Counted from the first letter of the stretch, positions 51,412-60,468 are shown. The stretch is DNA of 64,000 bases from Shimia aestuarii (GCF_022814865.1 NZ_JAKVRD010000005.1:1-64000), one strand, 5' to 3'. Notes: generated by a model from the letters alone, not told the origin. Translations and numbers: made by a program.

Positions 51412-52548
51412 ATGGAATTCAGCAGACGGACCTTTATTGGCGGAGCCGCATCTTCGCTTGCGCTCGCCGGACGGCCAGCACAGGCACGTGCCGCATCCCT
51501 CGGAGACATGGCCGCCGAGAAAGGCATCGTCTTCGGATCGGCTCTCGACTACCCCGATGAGCACATCTTCGACACCCCTGCCATCGCCGAACTCTACCAA
51601 CAGCAATGCCGCCAATTCGTGACCGGCCATCAATTCCTCATGGGGCCGAACAAACGCTTCATCACCTCGCGGTTTTCCTTTGACCGCGCCGACCGGGCGG
51701 TGAATTTCGCCCGCGCTTCGGGCATCCCGATGGCCGGCCATGCCGCCATCTTTCATAGCTGGGTGCCAGAGTGGCTGGGCCGGGCCGTGGCCAACAAGGG
51801 CGCGCGCAAAGTCATCGAGGATCACGTTCAGGACGTGATGGGGCACTACAAGGGACAGATGAAATACTGGGTGGTCGTCAATGAACCCTTCGACTGGCAG
51901 AAACGCCGCGCGGACTACCTGATCCCGACGCCCTTTGCCGAAGGCCTCGGCGCGGAGTATATCGACGTCGCCTTCGCCGCCGCCGCCAAGGCAGACCCCT
52001 CCGCTCGCCTTGTGCTCAACGAGGTGGGTCTCGAATATGACTACCCCGATCACCGCCGCAAGAGAGCGCTCATTCTCGAGACCATCAAGCGGCTGAAATC
52101 CAAAGGCATCCCGATCCACGCGATCGGCCTGCAGAGCCACCTGCGCCCGAATTTCCCCTTTAGCTCTGCGCGGCTCAAGGGGTTCATGAACGAGGTCGAG
52201 CGCCTTGGCCTGAAGATCATGATCACCGAGATGGATGTGTGGGACAACGGCTTGCCAACGGACATTGCACAGCGCGACAAGCGGATCGCGAAAGAACTGA
52301 CCCGCTATCTCAACACTGTCCTGTCCGGCACGGCCTGCGACCACGTCATGATGTGGGGGCTGATCCACAAATGGAACTGGATGAACCTGCCCGCGCAGCC
52401 CGTGCCAAAAGGCATGTCGCAGTATGACTTCCGCTATCCACGCAAGGACGGCACGCCGCACCGCCCCTCTCTCTTCGACGACGACCTGAGCCCCACCCCA
52501 GCCTGGCACGCCGTCGCCTCGGCCCTCGAGAAGGCGCGCAAACGCTAG
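51412..52548 (+). CDS. Tat-exported glycoside hydrolase family 10 (endo-xylanase-like)
   Basis: 378 aa. Twin-arginine signal SRRTFIGGAASSLALAG (Arg5-Arg6) indicates export of a folded protein. GH10 TIM barrel with acid/base Glu158 in WVVVNEPFDW and nucleophile Glu273 in IMITEMDVWDN, plus HAIGLQSHL and HVMMWGLIHKWNW. GH10 enzymes cleave beta-1,4-xylan and some related glycans. No carbohydrate-binding module is present and no other xylan genes are near, so it may process an exopolysaccharide or a small algal glycan. Its stop shares CTAG with the convergent dehydrogenase. Confidence 0.92.
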   Translation: MEFSRRTFIGGAASSLALAGRPAQARAASLGDMAAEKGIVFGSALDYPDEHIFDTPAIAELYQQQCRQFVTGHQFLMGPNKRFITSRFSFDRADRAVNFARASGIPMAGHAAIFHSWVPEWLGRAVANKGARKVIEDHVQDVMGHYKGQMKYWVVVNEPFDWQKRRADYLIPTPFAEGLGAEYIDVAFAAAAKADPSARLVLNEVGLEYDYPDHRRKRALILETIKRLKSKGIPIHAIGLQSHLRPNFPFSSARLKGFMNEVERLGLKIMITEMDVWDNGLPTDIAQRDKRIAKELTRYLNTVLSGTACDHVMMWGLIHKWNWMNLPAQPVPKGMSQYDFRYPRKDGTPHRPSLFDDDLSPTPAWHAVASALEKARKR

Positions 52549-53288
52549 ACCTCGAACTGGCCGCGCATCGCCGCTGCCTGGGCAAAGAAACGCTGGCGCA
52601 CTTCGGCGGCATAGGGGTTGGCCGCCTCGATCGCGTGCAAGACGGTTGGCGGATCATGGCGCACCATCTCGACCGCCTCGCGCATGAGGTCAAAGCTCAC
52701 CGTCGTCATGCGCTCGGGCAAGGGCCCCATCTCGACAAGCACCTTGGCAATGAGATGGGTCAGCCCCTGCACCATCGCCGCCTCCCGGTCATGCGCCTCT
52801 GCCGTCGTCAGAAGCGCCCGAAGCCCGCAGGCGCGCAGGAAGGCCGCGACCCTGAGATGCGCCCGCCCCCGCACCGGACAGATCGCAACCTTCTGCCCCG
52901 GCGCACGGCCAAAGCTCTGCGGACCAAAAAGCGGATGCGTGCCAACGATCTCGACATGCGCCGGAAGCGCTTCGCGCATTGTCGCCACCGGGCCGACCTT
53001 GACCGACCCGACATCGACCACAACCGCTCCGGGCTGCAACAGCGGGGCGAGTTGCCCGCAGAGATGTGCCATCCGCGCGACCGGCACCGCGATCACGACA
53101 ATCTCGGCCCGCGCCACCTCTTCCAGCGATCCCATGGTGAGGTGGCGCCCATCGGCAAGCTCTGCCCGCGCATAGGCCGGATCATGCACCACGACCTCGA
53201 AATGCTCCGCCAGACCCCCGGCAGCAAGCCGCCCGAACGCGCCAAACCCAATCAGGCCAAGGCGTCTTTGATGTTGAATATCGCCCAT
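52545..53288 (-). CDS. Prephenate dehydrogenase-like protein
   Basis: 247 aa, compact. N-terminal Rossmann GFGAFGRLAAGGLAEHFEV, then VVDVGSVKVGP and IVGTHPLFGPQS (catalytic His of TyrA-like enzymes), and a shortened C-terminal helical domain. Single-domain TyrA homologues of this size occur in Rhodobacterales; oxidation of prephenate or arogenate is likely. No ACT or chorismate-mutase domain. If another full-length tyrA exists, this could be a paralogue. Confidence 0.75.
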   Translation of the reverse strand: MGDIQHQRRLGLIGFGAFGRLAAGGLAEHFEVVVHDPAYARAELADGRHLTMGSLEEVARAEIVVIAVPVARMAHLCGQLAPLLQPGAVVVDVGSVKVGPVATMREALPAHVEIVGTHPLFGPQSFGRAPGQKVAICPVRGRAHLRVAAFLRACGLRALLTTAEAHDREAAMVQGLTHLIAKVLVEMGPLPERMTTVSFDLMREAVEMVRHDPPTVLHAIEAANPYAAEVRQRFFAQAAAMRGQFEV

Positions 53289-53474
53289 ATCTCCGGGCTC
53301 TCCTTTGCAAGAGCCGCGCGCGGATGGGATGATTTGCCTCTTCGTTCAACCGGCCGCGCCGCGGCGGTTGAACATGATGAACGCCCCGCCACTTATGTGG
53401 ACAGGGGGTAATACACGGTGGTGATGAGGCGCGTGTGTGTCATGGCGTCGGGATCGCACGAGGGCCGCGCCCTG

Positions 53475-54701
53475 TCAAGCCGAGGCGTCCGCCCTAGGCG
53501 GCCCCTCCCGCAGGTCGATCCGGCGCACGTAGAGCGACGCCGCCAACCCAAGAAGCGCCGAGCCAAGCATGATCGCGAGAAGCAGCCAGAGACCGTTTGC
53601 CTCCGTCAGAACGCTGGTGGTGAGCGTCGTCAGCGCCGCGCCGCCCACAACCATGAGCGCCCCCGCCAGCCCCGAGGCACTCCCCGCCAAATGCGGGCGC
53701 ACCGACATCGTGCCGGCATTGGCCGAAGGCAGCGTCAGCCCGTTGCCAAGCCCGACACACATGACCGAGCCGAAATAGGTCCAGACTGTCACCACGTCGA
53801 GCGCCACAAGCGCAAGCCCTACGAGCAGCCCACAGCACGCCACGACCCGGCCAAGGATCATCATCGTTGTCAGGCCATAGCGTGTCGCAAGCCGCCCCGA
53901 GAGGAAATTGCCAAAGGCGAATCCCCCGGTGATCGAGCCGATCCCGATCCCGACCTGCGCGGGACCAAGGCCAAAGGCGCTCTTGCCGACAAAGGCCGCG
54001 CCGGTGATGAACGCATAAAACGCCCCGACCGAGAACGCGACGCAGAGCGCATAACCCCAAAACCGGCGTGAGCGGAGCAGGTCGGGATAGGCCCGAAACT
54101 GCGCCGCAAAGGTCGCCGAGGGACTGGCGTTTGTCTCGCCAAGGTCGCGCCAGACAAGGATAAAAAGCGCCACGCCTAAGAGGGTGAACACGGCGAAATT
54201 CGCGCGCCAGCCAAAGATCTCATCCAGAAATCCGCCGAACCCCGGCCCAAGCATCGGAGCAAGCGCCATAACCATGCCGATCTGGCCAAGCATCGCCGCC
54301 GCCTCCCGGTCGCTCACCATGTCGCGCACCACCGCGCGGCTGATCGCCGTGCCACCGATGACCGCCGCCTGCAAAAGGCGGAACCCGAGGAAGACCCAGA
54401 TATCCTGCGCCAGCCAGCACCCAAGCGACGCGCCCGCAAAAAGCGCCATCGCGACTAGCAACACCGGCCGCCGCCCATAGCGATCCGAAAGCGGGCCAAG
54501 GATAATCTGCAAGACACCGGTCACAAGCAGATAGCCCGCCACGGCAAGGTTCACGACCGCATACTCAACGCCAAAATCCTCCGCCATGTGCTGCAACGAA
54601 GGCAGGAACATGTTGAGCGTCAGGATCGAGACCCCCGTGAGGATGATAAGCGTGGCAAGGTGCGGTGGCCCGCGCCTCGCCGCTTCTGAATCAATCGCCA
54701 C
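53475..54701 (-). CDS. MFS drug exporter, Bcr/CflA family
   Basis: 408 aa, GTG start at 54701. Twelve membrane segments; motif A GPLSDRYGRRPVLLV after TM2 and RLLQAAVIGGTAISRAVVRDM are typical of Bcr/CflA (DHA1). Proton-driven efflux of small molecules. It overlaps the end of the upstream AsmA gene by 11 bp, so it is probably co-expressed with it. There is no ATG start in the first 30 codons. Confidence 0.9.
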   Translation of the reverse strand: MAIDSEAARRGPPHLATLIILTGVSILTLNMFLPSLQHMAEDFGVEYAVVNLAVAGYLLVTGVLQIILGPLSDRYGRRPVLLVAMALFAGASLGCWLAQDIWVFLGFRLLQAAVIGGTAISRAVVRDMVSDREAAAMLGQIGMVMALAPMLGPGFGGFLDEIFGWRANFAVFTLLGVALFILVWRDLGETNASPSATFAAQFRAYPDLLRSRRFWGYALCVAFSVGAFYAFITGAAFVGKSAFGLGPAQVGIGIGSITGGFAFGNFLSGRLATRYGLTTMMILGRVVACCGLLVGLALVALDVVTVWTYFGSVMCVGLGNGLTLPSANAGTMSVRPHLAGSASGLAGALMVVGGAALTTLTTSVLTEANGLWLLLAIMLGSALLGLAASLYVRRIDLREGPPRADASA

Positions 54702-56637
54702 CGAGCAGGCTCTTTAGCTTGTCTTTGACCTCGTCTTCGACTTTTTGCTTGATCGCATCCTCGGTCGACTGGCCTTCTTGCGTGTCGATCGTGCCGATCT
54801 TCTCCTCAAGCTTCGCCTTGGCCTTGGACTTAAGCTCTTCGCGCACTTCGTCCTTCTTCTCTTCGAGATCGACCTCGATATCGCGGCCAAAGGCCTTGTC
54901 GAGACGCGGGATGATCTTGGGATTGTCCCAGCTGCCCTTGATCTCGACCGGCACGGCAAGCCCGTCCTCGGCCTCGTTCTTGATCTGCGGCGTGAAGAGG
55001 TAATTGATCGTGCGTGCCCCGATGCCAATCGTGCCCGCGCCCTTGGCGATCACATGCGGCAGGTCGAGAAGCAGGTCATTGTTCGTCATCACCCCGCTTG
55101 TCAGGGTCCAGCTCGCCGAAAGGGAATCGAAAACCGTTGTCCCGCTCGCCCCCGGCTGCCCGCGCAGCAGACGATCAAGGTCGATGCCTGAAATCTTGCC
55201 CTGCCCGATATCGAAAGACCCCGACCCCGAAAGCGAATTCATGATCGCATGGACCGAATTGCCCGAGGCAAGGATCTGGCTCTTCATCGTGCCAACGCCC
55301 GACATGCGATCAATGCCGGCCATATCCGTAAGCAAAGTCTTCAACTCAAGCCCCGTCACCGTGATATCGCTGCTGACCGAAAGCCCGCTACGGTTGTTGG
55401 CGACCATCTGACCGCTCGCCACACCGTCAAACATGTGCAACTCGCGCAAACTTACGACCGCGCGGGAATTATCGATGGCGATCCCGACGCGCGTGCGCCC
55501 AAGCACCATGTCGCCAAGATCAATGCTCTCTGCGGCAAGGGAAATATCCCCGTCGATGATGCCAAGCCCCGACGCGTCAATCGGCGCCTTGGACCAACCA
55601 CCGCCCGAAGACGTATCACCGCCCCCGCCTCCGCCACCCTGCAACGCCGCAAGGGTCATCGCACCGCCGGCGATCCGCGCATTGACGCGCGGGCGCGGCC
55701 CGTCCATCGACACATCCGCCTCGACACTGACCGTATTGCCAAGCGCCGTGGCCGTGCCTTCCCGGAGTGCGATCTTGCCGTCCTTGGTATAGGTCACATT
55801 GCCCGCAAAGACCGCCTTCCCGGCGATTCCCGCCTCACCAAGGCCAAGCGCCGCCATAAAGGCATTGGGGTTCGGCACATCCGCCTCCACGCGTCCCGCC
55901 GCCTGCGGGTCCATCCCGGCGCGCCCGTCAAAGGCCACGCTTGCCCCCGCCGCCGCCACATTGGCGCGCAACGTGGAAATCTCGCCGCCAAGGAACCCTT
56001 CAAGGTTGTCGATCACCGCCGCGATCTCGACCGCCTCCTCCGCGGGTCGCAGCGTCAGGTCAACCTCCGCAGGCCCCGCCCGGTCCGGCCAGACAAGGGT
56101 CGCGTCCACGTCCTTGATGTCGAAACTCTCGCCCCCCTGATCGAGATAGCGCAGCCGCGCATCACGCACCGCAAGGCTCTCAAGGACAAGACCGCCCATC
56201 GCGCCGCCGCCTTCCGTCGTCGCCGTGGTCGCCTCGCCCGCCTCAGCCCCTTCCGGGAACAGGTCCCAGTTCGCCGTGCCATCCGCCTGCACCTCGAGAA
56301 GGACATCCGGCGCGTTAAGGTCGATCTGCGTGATGCGGATCGTCCCCCCGATAAGGCTCATCGCATCAACCCCGATCTGCGCACTCTCGGCGCGGAACAT
56401 CGGCCCATTGTCGGACCATTCCGCATTGGCAAAGCGCACCGGCCCGGTCTTGACGCCGAGGATCGGATACCAACTGATCCCCACATCGCCCTCAAACACC
56501 AACTCGCGCCCGGTCTGCGAGCGCACCTGATCCGCCGCAATCTTGGCAATCTTCTCGCCCGGCAGCAGCACCAACAAGGCCACCAGCCCCAGCACAACCA
56601 CCACGACAACCATCAAAAGAATACGGATCAAACGCAT
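54691..56637 (-). CDS. AsmA family protein
   Basis: 648 aa from the ATG at 56637. One N-terminal membrane anchor (ILLMVVVVVVLGLVALLVLL), then an AsmA/DUF748 domain with ISWYPILGVKTGPVRFANA and GTIRITQIDLNAPDVLLE, a Gly-rich linker (GGGGGGGDTSSGGG), then the C-terminal AsmA domain (GSGSFDIGQGKISGIDL, NYLFTPQIKNEA), and a Lys/Glu-rich tail of about 60 residues. AsmA-like proteins bridge the envelope and are implicated in lipid transport to the outer membrane. The tail may be a coiled coil. Confidence 0.9.
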   Translation of the reverse strand: MRLIRILLMVVVVVVLGLVALLVLLPGEKIAKIAADQVRSQTGRELVFEGDVGISWYPILGVKTGPVRFANAEWSDNGPMFRAESAQIGVDAMSLIGGTIRITQIDLNAPDVLLEVQADGTANWDLFPEGAEAGEATTATTEGGGAMGGLVLESLAVRDARLRYLDQGGESFDIKDVDATLVWPDRAGPAEVDLTLRPAEEAVEIAAVIDNLEGFLGGEISTLRANVAAAGASVAFDGRAGMDPQAAGRVEADVPNPNAFMAALGLGEAGIAGKAVFAGNVTYTKDGKIALREGTATALGNTVSVEADVSMDGPRPRVNARIAGGAMTLAALQGGGGGGGDTSSGGGWSKAPIDASGLGIIDGDISLAAESIDLGDMVLGRTRVGIAIDNSRAVVSLRELHMFDGVASGQMVANNRSGLSVSSDITVTGLELKTLLTDMAGIDRMSGVGTMKSQILASGNSVHAIMNSLSGSGSFDIGQGKISGIDLDRLLRGQPGASGTTVFDSLSASWTLTSGVMTNNDLLLDLPHVIAKGAGTIGIGARTINYLFTPQIKNEAEDGLAVPVEIKGSWDNPKIIPRLDKAFGRDIEVDLEEKKDEVREELKSKAKAKLEEKIGTIDTQEGQSTEDAIKQKVEDEVKDKLKSLLGGD

Positions 56638-56751
56638 CGGACCACCCTCGGCAATAGACTCTAGGCCCAGCCTACGCCCGCCCCCCGCGCCCCGCAACGG
56701 GGAAGATCAACCCGTATTCCCAAACCCGCGCCCATCGCCTATAGAGCGCGC

Positions 56752-58149
56752 ATGTCAAGCAATCCGCCCGACCTCCGCCCCGATCTCGCGCGTGCCCGCG
56801 TCACCGAAACCAACCGTCCCGGCCAGCCGACCATCGGCATGGTCTCCTTGGGCTGTCCCAAGGCGTTGGTCGATAGCGAGCGTATCCTGACCCGCCTGCG
56901 GGCCGAGGGCTACGGGATATCGCCCGACTATTCCGGCGCGGATGCCGTCATCGTCAACACCTGCGGCTTTCTTGATTCCGCCAAGGCCGAGAGTCTTGAA
57001 GCCATTGGCGAGGCGCTCAATGAGAACGGCAAAGTGATCGTCACAGGCTGTCTCGGCGCGGAACCCGACTATATCACCGGCGCGCACCCCAAGGTTCTCG
57101 CCGTCACCGGACCGCACCAATACGAACAGGTCCTCGACGCCGTGCATTCCGCCGTGCCGCCCGATCCGAACCCGTTTGTCGATCTCCTGCCCGCCTCCGG
57201 CGTCTCGCTCACGCCGCGCCATTTCAGCTACCTGAAGATTTCCGAGGGCTGCAACCACGCCTGCAAGTTCTGCATCATCCCCGATATGCGCGGCAAACTC
57301 GCCTCCCGCCCGGCCCACGCCATCCTGCGCGAGGCGGAAAAGCTCGTAGAGAACGGCGTGAAGGAACTCCTCGTCATCTCGCAGGACACCTCCGCCTATG
57401 GGCTCGACCGCAAGTACTCCACCCACCCGTGGAAAGACCGCGAAGTGCGCAGCCATATCACCGACCTCTCCCGCGAGTTGGGCCAGCTCGGAGCATGGGT
57501 GCGCCTGCACTACGTCTACCCCTACCCCCATGTGCGCGACCTGATCCCGCTCATGGCCGAGGGCCTCATCCTGCCCTATCTCGACATCCCCTTCCAACAT
57601 AGCCACCCCGATACGCTCAAACGCATGGCCCGCCCCGCCGCCGGTGCCAAGACGCTCGACGAGATCGCCAAGTGGCGCGAAACCTGCCCCGACATCACCC
57701 TCCGGTCGACCTTCATCGTCGGCTATCCCGGCGAGACCGAGGCGGAATTCAAACACCTCCTCGACTGGATGGACGAAGCGCAACTCGACCGGGTGGGATG
57801 TTTCCAATACGAAAACGTCGACGGCGCCCGCTCCAACGCGCTGCCCGATCACGTGCCCGAGGAGGTCAAACAAGACCGCTGGGACCGCTTCATGGAAAAG
57901 GCCCAAGCCATCTCCGAGGCCAAACTCGCCGCCAAGGTGGGCAAGGTCATGGACGTGATCGTCGACGACATCGACGAAGACGGCATCGCCACCTGCCGCA
58001 CCAAGGCCGACGCCCCCGAGATCGACGGCAACCTGTTTATTGATGAGGGGACGGAAGGGCTGTCGGTCGGCGAGATCGTCTCGGTCGAGGTCGATGAAGC
58101 CGGGGAATATGATCTTTGGGGAGAGATTAGAACTCAGCTTCGCCGATAA
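56752..58149 (+). CDS. rimO: Ribosomal protein S12 methylthiotransferase RimO
   Basis: 465 aa. N-terminal MTTase domain with three cluster Cys (35, 71, 100), radical-SAM motif [11 protein letters not shown] (Cys167, 171, 174), and a C-terminal TRAM domain. It adds a methylthio group to Asp88 of S12 using two iron-sulfur clusters. The 3' end overlaps by 23 bp the AT-rich reading frame on the other strand, indicating the island was inserted right at the rimO tail. The final ~30 codons have a less GC-rich look than the body. Confidence 0.97.
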   Translation: MSSNPPDLRPDLARARVTETNRPGQPTIGMVSLGCPKALVDSERILTRLRAEGYGISPDYSGADAVIVNTCGFLDSAKAESLEAIGEALNENGKVIVTGCLGAEPDYITGAHPKVLAVTGPHQYEQVLDAVHSAVPPDPNPFVDLLPASGVSLTPRHFSYLKISEGCNHACKFCIIPDMRGKLASRPAHAILREAEKLVENGVKELLVISQDTSAYGLDRKYSTHPWKDREVRSHITDLSRELGQLGAWVRLHYVYPYPHVRDLIPLMAEGLILPYLDIPFQHSHPDTLKRMARPAAGAKTLDEIAKWRETCPDITLRSTFIVGYPGETEAEFKHLLDWMDEAQLDRVGCFQYENVDGARSNALPDHVPEEVKQDRWDRFMEKAQAISEAKLAAKVGKVMDVIVDDIDEDGIATCRTKADAPEIDGNLFIDEGTEGLSVGEIVSVEVDEAGEYDLWGEIRTQLRR

Positions 58150-58396
58150 CATCCAACACGGCATATGCATCTGGCGTTAGCGAAGAATAGTATTGCGATC
58201 CTGTGCGACGTTCTAACACCAGGTTTTTACGCATGAGGCTCGAAACAGCTGCTTCGTACTCGACCCTCGCCCGTTCTAGATTTGCAACCGTGCGAACATT
58301 CCCCTGCAACCAGTCAAGAAAGAACGTTCTAGCCTCTGAATCTAGCCGTGTAAAATAGTTCGCGTTCCTAGTGCTATGCGTCCACCTTTTCTTGGC
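58127..58396 (-). pseudogene. Continuation of the island protein past an in-frame TAA; winged-helix-like
   Basis: From directly after the TAA (58397-58399) the same frame stays open for 89 codons to a stop at 58127-58129. The product, AKKRWTHSTRNANYFTRL to [12 protein letters not shown], ends in MRKNLVLERRTGSQYYSSL, which looks like the wing of a winged-helix domain. There is no ATG or GTG; the only internal start is a TTG at 58309 without a ribosome site. Either the TAA broke a longer gene, it is read through, or this is a separate gene with an unusual start. It overlaps rimO by 23 bp. Confidence 0.5.
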
Positions 58397-58978
58397 TTAA
58401 ATCTGAAGAACAATTCTCTCACACTCATCTAGACCTTCGACCCTACTGGCTACCTTTGGGAAAGCTACCTCATCAGAGCTGTAGTCCTTAGCTTCCTTGA
58501 TTTCTCGAAATTCATCGATAGCTTTTTTTAGTTCATCTCTGGTCTTAGGATCTTCGATTGTTTCTTCGATCTCTTGATTGATTTGCGCTTCTCGAAGCAG
58601 TTTTTCAGCATATATCTCTTTCTCCCTGTTGCGCTCTTCTGCCCAAGCGTTTTTCTTTTTGAGCCGTCGATGGGAAAATTCATCGTCGCGTGTTCTAGTG
58701 CGGCTCACTGGCTCACTAACAACGCGATGTGCCCAATCATTGATAAATGGCAACCCTAAAGAAAGTGCAAACCCGATTAGCATAGGAAGGAAAGCCAGCG
58801 TCAATAAACTCGTATTTTCATCAAAGTAGTTGAACTTCGTAACTACTCGCACATCAGCAAAAGCAACAAAGAACAGAGCCTTCCAGTTGACAAATATGAA
58901 GGCGATAGCGATGGACCCCAAGACATTACTCTTAACTCTCGCACCCCAAGCTTCATATAATTCTTTCAAATATTCCAT
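58397..58978 (-). CDS. Membrane protein with coiled-coil tail, AT-rich island
   Basis: 193 aa from the ATG at 58978. Two membrane segments (about 20-45, VLGSIAIAFIFVNWKALFFVA; about 58-82, LLTLAFLPMLIGFALSLGL) are followed by a long charged helix (100-185, RRLKKKNAWAEERNREKEIY and on) that should form a coiled coil. No family recognised. The gene is clearly AT-richer than its neighbours, suggesting transfer. In frame with the 89-codon extension after its TAA. Together they would make a membrane-anchored coiled-coil/winged-helix protein. Confidence 0.6.
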   Translation of the reverse strand: MEYLKELYEAWGARVKSNVLGSIAIAFIFVNWKALFFVAFADVRVVTKFNYFDENTSLLTLAFLPMLIGFALSLGLPFINDWAHRVVSEPVSRTRTRDDEFSHRRLKKKNAWAEERNREKEIYAEKLLREAQINQEIEETIEDPKTRDELKKAIDEFREIKEAKDYSSDEVAFPKVASRVEGLDECERIVLQI

Positions 58979-59035
58979 GCGATATCTCTCTGGCTTTGGG
59001 AAAGCAAAACACCCTTTCGTAGTCCAAGTCCAGCG

Positions 59036-59099
59036 CCCTGGGGGGCGGGGTCGGGCGCGATGCATGATGCCCAGCATCATGCGTTCATGTGGATAGGGC
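59036..59099. repeat. Dispersed palindromic repeat, copy 2
   Basis: The perfect 9-bp inverted repeat GCATGATGC-CCA-GCATCATGC (59062-59082), with the same left block (CCTGGGGGGCGGG) and right block (GTTC-TGTGG-TAGG) as copy 1 at 26016-26076. It lies just upstream of the AT-rich gene and 2 bp from the dgkA stop. Confidence 0.85.
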
Positions 59100-59100
59100 G

Positions 59101-59463
59101 CTACGGACCCACCAACCCCACAATCACCACAACCCAAGCCACTCCCGCCGCAATCGCCGTGACCGCGACCGCCGCGCTTCCGGCGTCCTTGGCTTGTCCC
59201 GCCAAAGGGTGCTTATCGAGCGAGATATGATCCACGGCCCGCTCCAACGCCGTGTTGAACAACTCCGCCGCCAGCACCAAAACGCCCAGCGCCAGGATCA
59301 ACGCCCGCTCCGCGACGCCAAGCGGCAACCAAAGCGCAAACCCGGCAGACACCACATTCGCCCAAACCCATGTGCGAAACGAATGCTCATGTCTCCATGC
59401 ATCGACACAGCCGCGCCACGACCACACAAGCCGCCACTTCAGACGTTTCAGGAAATACAACAT
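59101..59463 (-). CDS. dgkA: Diacylglycerol kinase, DgkA type (downstream copy)
   Basis: 120 aa from the ATG at 59463. Three membrane helices and the DgkA signature AELFNTALERAVD with downstream KDAGSAAVAV. Phosphorylates diacylglycerol to phosphatidic acid at the inner membrane. A second homologue (59515-59862) precedes it by 51 bp; the two differ in many positions but keep the ENTAxE core. The last gene of a six-gene minus-strand group. Confidence 0.9.
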   Translation of the reverse strand: MLYFLKRLKWRLVWSWRGCVDAWRHEHSFRTWVWANVVSAGFALWLPLGVAERALILALGVLVLAAELFNTALERAVDHISLDKHPLAGQAKDAGSAAVAVTAIAAGVAWVVVIVGLVGP

Positions 59464-59514
59464 GGACTCCTCCGGGCCAAAATTTTGCCCCGATCCCCCA
59501 TGCAAATCAAGGAT

Positions 59515-59862
59515 TTAGAAGATAAGCGCCACGATCCACGCCACGCCCGTGGCCAGCGCCGTGAGCATCACCGCCGCGCTCGCCGTGTCCTTGGCTTGCC
59601 CCGCCAGCGGGTGCTGCTCCGTCGAGGTATGATCGACGGCGCGTTCCACCGCCGTGTTGATCAACTCCACCACCATCACCAAAAGGCCAAGCGCGAGGAT
59701 CACCGCGCGTTCGCCCCCCGTGAGCGGCAGGACGAACGCCAGCACCGCCGAGACGACATTGCAATAGCCCCAGGCGCGAAAGGAATATTCCTCGCGCCAG
59801 CAATGCAGAAACCCGGCGACACTCCACCGGGTCCGTTCAATCGTGCGCGTGATGAAATACAT
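59515..59862 (-). CDS. dgkA: Diacylglycerol kinase, DgkA type (upstream copy)
   Basis: 115 aa, ATG at 59862 with GGAGGG upstream. VVELINTAVERAVDHTST and HPLAGQAKDTASAAV are the DgkA active-site segments. Together with the adjacent copy it forms a tandem duplication that has diverged substantially, so either the two form hetero-oligomers or one has specialised, for example toward undecaprenol or another lipid alcohol. Starts 54 bp after the four Cys-rich genes. Confidence 0.9.
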   Translation of the reverse strand: MYFITRTIERTRWSVAGFLHCWREEYSFRAWGYCNVVSAVLAFVLPLTGGERAVILALGLLVMVVELINTAVERAVDHTSTEQHPLAGQAKDTASAAVMLTALATGVAWIVALIF

Positions 59863-59916
59863 GCAGCCCTCCGTAACGGGCCGAGCATGCCGCGCCCGCG
59901 CTCTCGATGCAACCGC

Positions 59917-60174
59917 TCAGGACTCTGCGGCGAGATCCTCGAGAAACCCCTTGTTGAGGCAATAATCCGGCGCGTGATCGGCATGGGCATGGCCCTGCTG
60001 CCAGCCCTGACATTCGCCGGTCTTCTGACAATGCGTGCAGTTCAGCACCGCGCTGCGATAGCGCGCCGCGAGATCGGGATGGGCCTCGAACGCCTCGGCC
60101 CAATCCACGCCAAGCTTGTCCGACATCCCCGAGACCAAATCGGCATGTTGGCCGAATTTCTGAAATAGGTTCAT
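59917..60174 (-). CDS. Small Cys-rich protein (DUF6455-like), copy 1 of 4
   Basis: 85 aa. Cys pattern NCTHCQKTGECQGW then PDYCLNKGF, i.e. C-x2-C-x5-C-x2-W-x13-C, shared by the three genes upstream. The N-terminal half is helical (NLFQKFGQHADLVSGMSDKL) without Cys. The four Cys could hold a metal or an iron-sulfur centre. Fourth gene of the run 61003 to 59917, followed by the tandem dgkA genes. Confidence 0.7.
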   Translation of the reverse strand: MNLFQKFGQHADLVSGMSDKLGVDWAEAFEAHPDLAARYRSAVLNCTHCQKTGECQGWQQGHAHADHAPDYCLNKGFLEDLAAES

Positions 60175-60189
60175 TGTATCTTCTCCGTT

Positions 60190-60468
60190 TCAGGCCCTTC
60201 CGGCCGCATCCTTCAATCTGTCGAATAGCTTTGCGTGCGGGCATCCCTCGGGGGCGTGATCTGCCCTCCCCGCCTGATGCGCGAGCCAGTATTCGCAATC
60301 CGCCACATGGGTGCAGCGGCGGCAATTTGTGACGAGGTCGGCATAGCCCTTCTGCGTCAGGTGCCCCTCGGCCATCGCCTCGCTGAGCGAAAGCCCCATG
60401 ACCCGCGCCACGCTCCGCGTCATCCAGAAATGCCGGGCCGGATCGCCCAGCGGCTCTACCTTGCTCAT
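60190..60468 (-). CDS. Small Cys-rich protein (DUF6455-like), copy 2 of 4
   Basis: 92 aa. NCRRCTHVADCEYW ... APEGCPHAKLF gives C-x2-C-x5-C-x2-W-x14-C. It shares the N-terminal PLGDPARHFWMTRSVARV with copy 3 (PLGDTNSHFWLVQRMAQA), showing these two are the closest pair. Start overlaps the copy 3 stop (ATGA, 60465-60468). Role unknown; redox or metal sensing is plausible from the Cys set. Confidence 0.7.
   Translation of the reverse strand: MSKVEPLGDPARHFWMTRSVARVMGLSLSEAMAEGHLTQKGYADLVTNCRRCTHVADCEYWLAHQAGRADHAPEGCPHAKLFDRLKDAAGRA

Noticed and set aside
55249-56664. 471-codon frame opposite the AsmA gene
   Set aside because: Shadow frame; the AsmA protein has anchor, repeats and domain motifs.
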